DNA of 13,772 nucleotides from an uncultured Corynebacterium sp. (GTDB taxonomy: Bacteria > Actinomycetota > Actinomycetes > Mycobacteriales > Mycobacteriaceae): NCBI GenBank assembly GCA_946220775.1, contig CAMIFC010000040.1, positions 1-13,772 of the forward strand, read 5' to 3'. Shown piece by piece: positions 10,666 through 13,772 of the stretch; the first letter of the stretch is position 1, and every line of letters begins with the position of its first letter. The notes under the pieces are model-generated. The model was not told the DNA's origin. It was given only the letters and a program-made list of their open reading frames with translations, and did no database searches. The translations under genes and the position numbers were made by a program.

Positions 10666-13512
10666 TTAGGCCTTCGTTGGGTCTCCAACGTTGAGCTTCT
10701 CTGCGGCGTCGGCCACCACGGAGCGCTCGATCTTGCCTTCGCGCGACAGGCTCAGCAGCACGGCAACCACGATCGACTCGGCGTCGATGTTGAAGAAGCG
10801 GCGTGCTGCCTCGCGGGTATCGGAGAAGCCGAAGCCGTCGGCGCCCAGGTTGATGAAGTCACCTGGGATCCAGCGGCGAAGCTGCTCGTGCAGGGTCGTG
10901 GCGTAGTCGCTGACTGCCACGAATGGGCCGGAGTAGCCTTCCAGCGCCTTCTCGATGTACGGCACGCGGCGTTCCTCAGCTGGGTTGCGCAGCTGCTCGA
11001 GGCCAGCTTCCTGACCATCGCGGGCCAGCTCGTTCCAGCTGGTCACGGAGAAGATGTTGGTGTTGACACCGTAGTCTTCCAGCATTTGCTTTGCTCGGAT
11101 TGCCTGCGTCATACCCACACCGGACGCCATGATGTTGGCGGTGTGCTCCAGCTTGTCTGCCTCGCCGACGTCGCCAGCGATTTCAGTGCCGGAACCGACC
11201 TTCTTGTCCGCCGGGCTGAATAGGTAGATGCCCTTGAGCAGGCCTTCAACATCCAGGTTCTCCGGGCGGGCTGGCTGATTGATCGGCTCGTTGTAGACGG
11301 TGAGGTAGTAGATGACGTCCTCACCCTGGCCGTCCTTATTCGGGCCGGAGCCTTTGCCGTACATGCGCTGGGTGCCGTCCTGAATGATGTAGGCCATCTC
11401 GTAGGCGAACGCTGGGTCGTAGGCGACGACCGCCGGGTTGGTGGACGCCAGCACCGGCGAGTGGCCATCCATGTGCTGCAGGCCCTCACCGGTCAGGGTG
11501 GTGCGGCCGGCAGTGGCGCCGATCATGAAGCCACGAGCCATTTGGTCGGCGGCGGCCCAGATCGAGTCACCGGTGCGCTGGAACCCGAACATGGAGTAGA
11601 AGATGTACATCGGGATCATGGCCTTGCCGTGGGTGGCGTAGCTGGTGCCCGCGGCGGTGAAGCTTGCCATGGATCCGGCTTCGGAAATGCCCTCGTGCAG
11701 GATGTGTCCATCCTTGGCCTCGCGGTAGGAGAGCATCAGGTCGTGATCCACTGGCGTGTAGTTCTGGCCGTGCGTGTTGTAGATCTTCAGAGTTGGGAAC
11801 CATGCGTCGAGGCCGAAGGTGCGTGCCTCGTCCGGAATGATTGGCACGAGTCGTTCCGCAACATCGCCCTTGCGCATGAAGTCCTTGATCATGCGAACCA
11901 GGGCCATCGTCGTGGCGACCTTGTTCTTGCCCGAGCCCTTCATGGCGCTGCGCATCGTGTCGACGTCTGGCACTTCGATCGGTTCGAAGTTCTGGCGGCG
12001 TTCCGGCAGGAATCCGCCGAGTTCCTTCCGGCGTTCCAGCATGTACTGGATCTCCGGGGAGTCCTTGCCGGGGTTGTAGTACGGCGGGAGCTCTGGGTTC
12101 TTCTCCAGTTCCTCATCCGTGAACGGGATGTCCTGCTTGGTGCGGAAATCCTTCAGGTCGTCCAGGCTCAGGGTCTTCATCTGGTGGGTCGCGTTGCGTC
12201 CCTCGAAGTTGTGCCCCAGGCCGTAACCCTTAATGGTGTGCGCCAGGATCACGGTTGGCTGGCCCTTGGTTTCCATTGCGCGCTTGTAGGCCGCGTAGAT
12301 CTTGCGGTAGTCGTGGCCACCGCGGCGCAGCGCCCAGATCTCGTCGTCGGTCATGTTCTCGACCAGCTTCTTCGTGCGTGGGTCGCGGTTGAAGAAGTGC
12401 TCGCGGACGTACTTGCCGTTGTTGGCCTTGAAGGTCTGATAGTCGCCGTCCACGGTTTCGTTCATGACGTTGACCAGCGCACCATCGGTATCGCGCTCGA
12501 GCAGCTGATCCCACTCGCGACCCCAAATGACCTTGATGACGTTCCAGCCCGCACCGCGGAAGAAGCTCTCGAGCTCCTGGATGATCTTCGTGTTGCCACG
12601 TACTGGCCCGTCGAGGCGCTGGAGGTTGCAGTTAATCACGAAGGTCAGGTTGTCCAGATTGTGCAGGGACGCCATCTGGATCAGCCCGCGGGACTCTGGC
12701 TCATCCATTTCGCCGTCACCCAGGAACGCCCACACATGCTGCTGGGAGGTGTCCTTCAACCCCCGGTCGTCCAGGTAACGGTTGAAACGCGCCTGATAGA
12801 TAGCGTTCATTGGTCCCAGACCCATGGAGACGGTCGGGAATTCCCAGAACTCTGGCATGCCGTGTGGGTGCGGGTAGGAAGGCATACCGAGCTCCGGCTT
12901 GGAGGCTTCCTGGCGGAACGCATCCAGCTGTTCCTCAGTGAGACGCCCCTCGAGGTAGCCACGAGCGTACATGCCTGGGGAAGCGTGGCCCTGGAAGAAG
13001 ATATGGTCACCGCCACCTGGGTGATCTTTACCGCGGAAGAAGTGGTTCAGCCCAACTTCATACAGCGGAGCCGCCGAAGCGTAGGTGGAGATGTGGCCAC
13101 CCACACCGATTCCGTCGCGCTGCGCGCGGTGCACCATAATTGCGGAGTTCCACCGGATCCAACGGCGGTAACGCTTCTCGATTTCCTCATCACCAGGGAA
13201 TTCCGGTTCCATCGTGGTCGGGATGGTGTTGACAAAGTCAGTCGAGATCAGCGGTGGCAGCGCGACGCGCTTCGCCGTCGCCCGCTCCAGCAGGCGCAGC
13301 ATCAGGTAACGCCCGCGATCCGGCCCTGTGCTATCCAGCAGGCCGTCCAGCGAGTCCATCCATTCTTGCGTTTCCTCCGGGTCACTGTCCCTCAGGTAGG
13401 ACGCCACTCCCTCACGGATGTTCCCGAAATGAGAGTCCATGGCGCCCTGGGTGGCGCCACCTGGGTACGCTGCGCTGGTTTCGACAGCGTTCTCGGCCGA
13501 CTTATCGGACAT
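10666..13512 (-). CDS. aceE: Pyruvate dehydrogenase E1 component, homodimeric type
   Basis: AceE is the thiamine-diphosphate-dependent E1 of the cytoplasmic pyruvate dehydrogenase complex. It decarboxylates pyruvate and acetylates the lipoyl groups of E2, leading to acetyl-CoA. The 948-residue length fits the alpha2 type (about 890-930 in E. coli and corynebacteria). The thiamine-binding motif runs from GDGEMDEPES (GDG 265-267) to VINCNLQRLDGPV (NCN 294-296). GGHISTYASAA (138-148), FFQGHASPGMYARG and the PSYPHPHGMPEFWEFPTVSMG segment are also characteristic. The start ATG 13512 follows a perfect GAGGAGG 6 nt upstream. No frameshift or lost motif is seen. The gene leads a minus-strand series with the ACP and hydrolase genes, but a 172-bp repeat-rich gap makes cotranscription uncertain. 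The E2 and E3 genes are not in the window. Confidence 0.97.
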   Translation of the reverse strand: MSDKSAENAVETSAAYPGGATQGAMDSHFGNIREGVASYLRDSDPEETQEWMDSLDGLLDSTGPDRGRYLMLRLLERATAKRVALPPLISTDFVNTIPTTMEPEFPGDEEIEKRYRRWIRWNSAIMVHRAQRDGIGVGGHISTYASAAPLYEVGLNHFFRGKDHPGGGDHIFFQGHASPGMYARGYLEGRLTEEQLDAFRQEASKPELGMPSYPHPHGMPEFWEFPTVSMGLGPMNAIYQARFNRYLDDRGLKDTSQQHVWAFLGDGEMDEPESRGLIQMASLHNLDNLTFVINCNLQRLDGPVRGNTKIIQELESFFRGAGWNVIKVIWGREWDQLLERDTDGALVNVMNETVDGDYQTFKANNGKYVREHFFNRDPRTKKLVENMTDDEIWALRRGGHDYRKIYAAYKRAMETKGQPTVILAHTIKGYGLGHNFEGRNATHQMKTLSLDDLKDFRTKQDIPFTDEELEKNPELPPYYNPGKDSPEIQYMLERRKELGGFLPERRQNFEPIEVPDVDTMRSAMKGSGKNKVATTMALVRMIKDFMRKGDVAERLVPIIPDEARTFGLDAWFPTLKIYNTHGQNYTPVDHDLMLSYREAKDGHILHEGISEAGSMASFTAAGTSYATHGKAMIPMYIFYSMFGFQRTGDSIWAAADQMARGFMIGATAGRTTLTGEGLQHMDGHSPVLASTNPAVVAYDPAFAYEMAYIIQDGTQRMYGKGSGPNKDGQGEDVIYYLTVYNEPINQPARPENLDVEGLLKGIYLFSPADKKVGSGTEIAGDVGEADKLEHTANIMASGVGMTQAIRAKQMLEDYGVNTNIFSVTSWNELARDGQEAGLEQLRNPAEERRVPYIEKALEGYSGPFVAVSDYATTLHEQLRRWIPGDFINLGADGFGFSDTREAARRFFNIDAESIVVAVLLSLSREGKIERSVVADAAEKLNVGDPTKA

Positions 13513-13517
13513 TCTTG

Positions 13518-13524
13518 CCTCCTC
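13518..13524 (-). promoter_or_regulatory. Strong Shine-Dalgarno sequence of aceE
   Basis: GAGGAGG on the minus strand lies about 5-6 nt before ATG 13512. It is the strongest ribosome-binding site in the window, in keeping with high expression of central metabolism. Confidence 0.85.
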
Positions 13525-13539
13525 GATGGCTTCAACGGG

Positions 13540-13559
13540 GGTGCCTTAGGTGGGGCACC
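13540..13559 (-). promoter_or_regulatory. Alternative hairpins in the aceE leader
   Basis: GGTGCC (13540-13545) pairs with GGCACC (13554-13559) around an 8-nt loop. The competing pair AGGTG/CACCT (13548-13552 with 13556-13560) reuses the same distal strand, so the two stems exclude each other. The structure ends 16 nt upstream of the Shine-Dalgarno sequence, so an effect on translation is possible but unproven. Confidence 0.4.
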
Positions 13560-13613
13560 TGATGTATCCACCCTACGTATCAAGCCGGACACGTGACGGG
13601 TGTTTGACGAATA

Positions 13614-13628
13614 AATTGTTGAACAATT
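13614..13628. promoter_or_regulatory. Perfect 15-bp palindrome upstream of aceE, possible operator
   Basis: AATTGTT-G-AACAATT is fully symmetric and AT-rich in a GC-rich setting, as expected for a dimeric repressor site. A second inverted repeat follows one base later (CGATGG 13630-13635 / CCATCG 13649-13654). The regulator is not identifiable. Confidence 0.5.
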
Positions 13629-13690
13629 GCGATGGGTGCGCAGAATTGCCATCGGAGGGGCTGGAAGAGGCAAAAAGCCGTCTGAGCTTG

Positions 13691-13726
13691 GTTATTACAA
13701 TGTATCTATATTTTGTCGCCTCAAAG
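13691..13726 (-). promoter_or_regulatory. Candidate aceE promoter region
   Basis: This is the most AT-rich stretch upstream of aceE. On the minus strand CTTTGA (13721-13726) and TACATT (13699-13704) are 16 nt apart. TTGAGG (13719-13724) with TGTAAT (13694-13699) at 19 nt is an alternative. Either would give a leader of about 175 nt that includes the palindromes and the hairpins. No gene is supported between 13513 and the window end. Confidence 0.35.
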
Positions 13727-13772
13727 TGGGGAGTCGGTGGGGGTCGGGGTGGCGTCCTAAAAAATAAGGGGG

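Noticed and set aside
10494..10688. 65-residue N-terminal extension of the acyl carrier protein
   Set aside because: The extension runs through the 22-bp repeats and into aceE, while an AAAGGA site with correct spacing marks ATG 10493.
11461..13596. 711-residue plus-strand open frame opposite aceE
   Set aside because: It is antisense to a clearly conserved aceE and arises from codon bias. It has no recognisable domain.

Overview
The window looks like chromosomal DNA of a Corynebacterium or a close mycolic-acid actinobacterium. The clues are a LysX-type protein (phosphatidylglycerol lysyltransferase fused to a lysyl-tRNA synthetase), a homodimeric-type pyruvate dehydrogenase E1 (AceE) beside a long AcpM-like acyl carrier protein, an LppP/LprE-type lipoprotein, a LAXTG-type sorting signal, GTG starts, and at least one apparently leaderless mRNA. 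I cannot name the species from the sequence alone. Nothing here suggests a recent large mobile element, phage or CRISPR array.

Layout, left to right. (1) nt 1-457: the 3' end of a sortase-anchored surface protein, followed by a strong bidirectional hairpin terminator. (2) nt 570-1458: an RNA block with a minus-strand CAU-anticodon tRNA and two almost identical plus-strand tRNA-Asn genes. Each tRNA-Asn has its own promoter and terminator. The roughly 400 bp between them carries six tandem 16-bp units that run into a long near-perfect hairpin, then a G-rich tract. (3) nt 1476-9090: an envelope gene cluster. lysX (+) converges with overlapping stop codons on a membrane-anchored esterase (-), which is translationally coupled to an LppP/LprE-like lipoprotein (-). 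A divergent promoter region separates these from a leaderless GYQ-repeat single-pass membrane protein (+), which overlaps a beta-lactamase-fold lipoprotein (+). (4) nt 9189-13772: a minus-strand acetyl/acyl block with aceE, then a long acyl carrier protein, then a cytoplasmic SxxK serine hydrolase, with the aceE leader upstream.

How the genes may work together. LysX charges lysine to tRNA and transfers it to phosphatidylglycerol; the convergent esterase could be the matching aminoacyl-lipid hydrolase (inference from arrangement and fold). The lipoproteins and the GYQ protein point to further outer-surface functions. AceE makes acetyl-CoA. The ACP beside it recalls the mycobacterial aceE-fabD-acpM-kasA region, but here no fabD or kas gene accompanies it; instead the ACP is followed after 21 nt by a class C beta-lactamase-fold enzyme. 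The most interesting unexplained signals are the repeat/hairpin element between the tRNA-Asn genes, the ACP-hydrolase pair, the lysX/esterase pair, and the low-complexity GYQ heptads.
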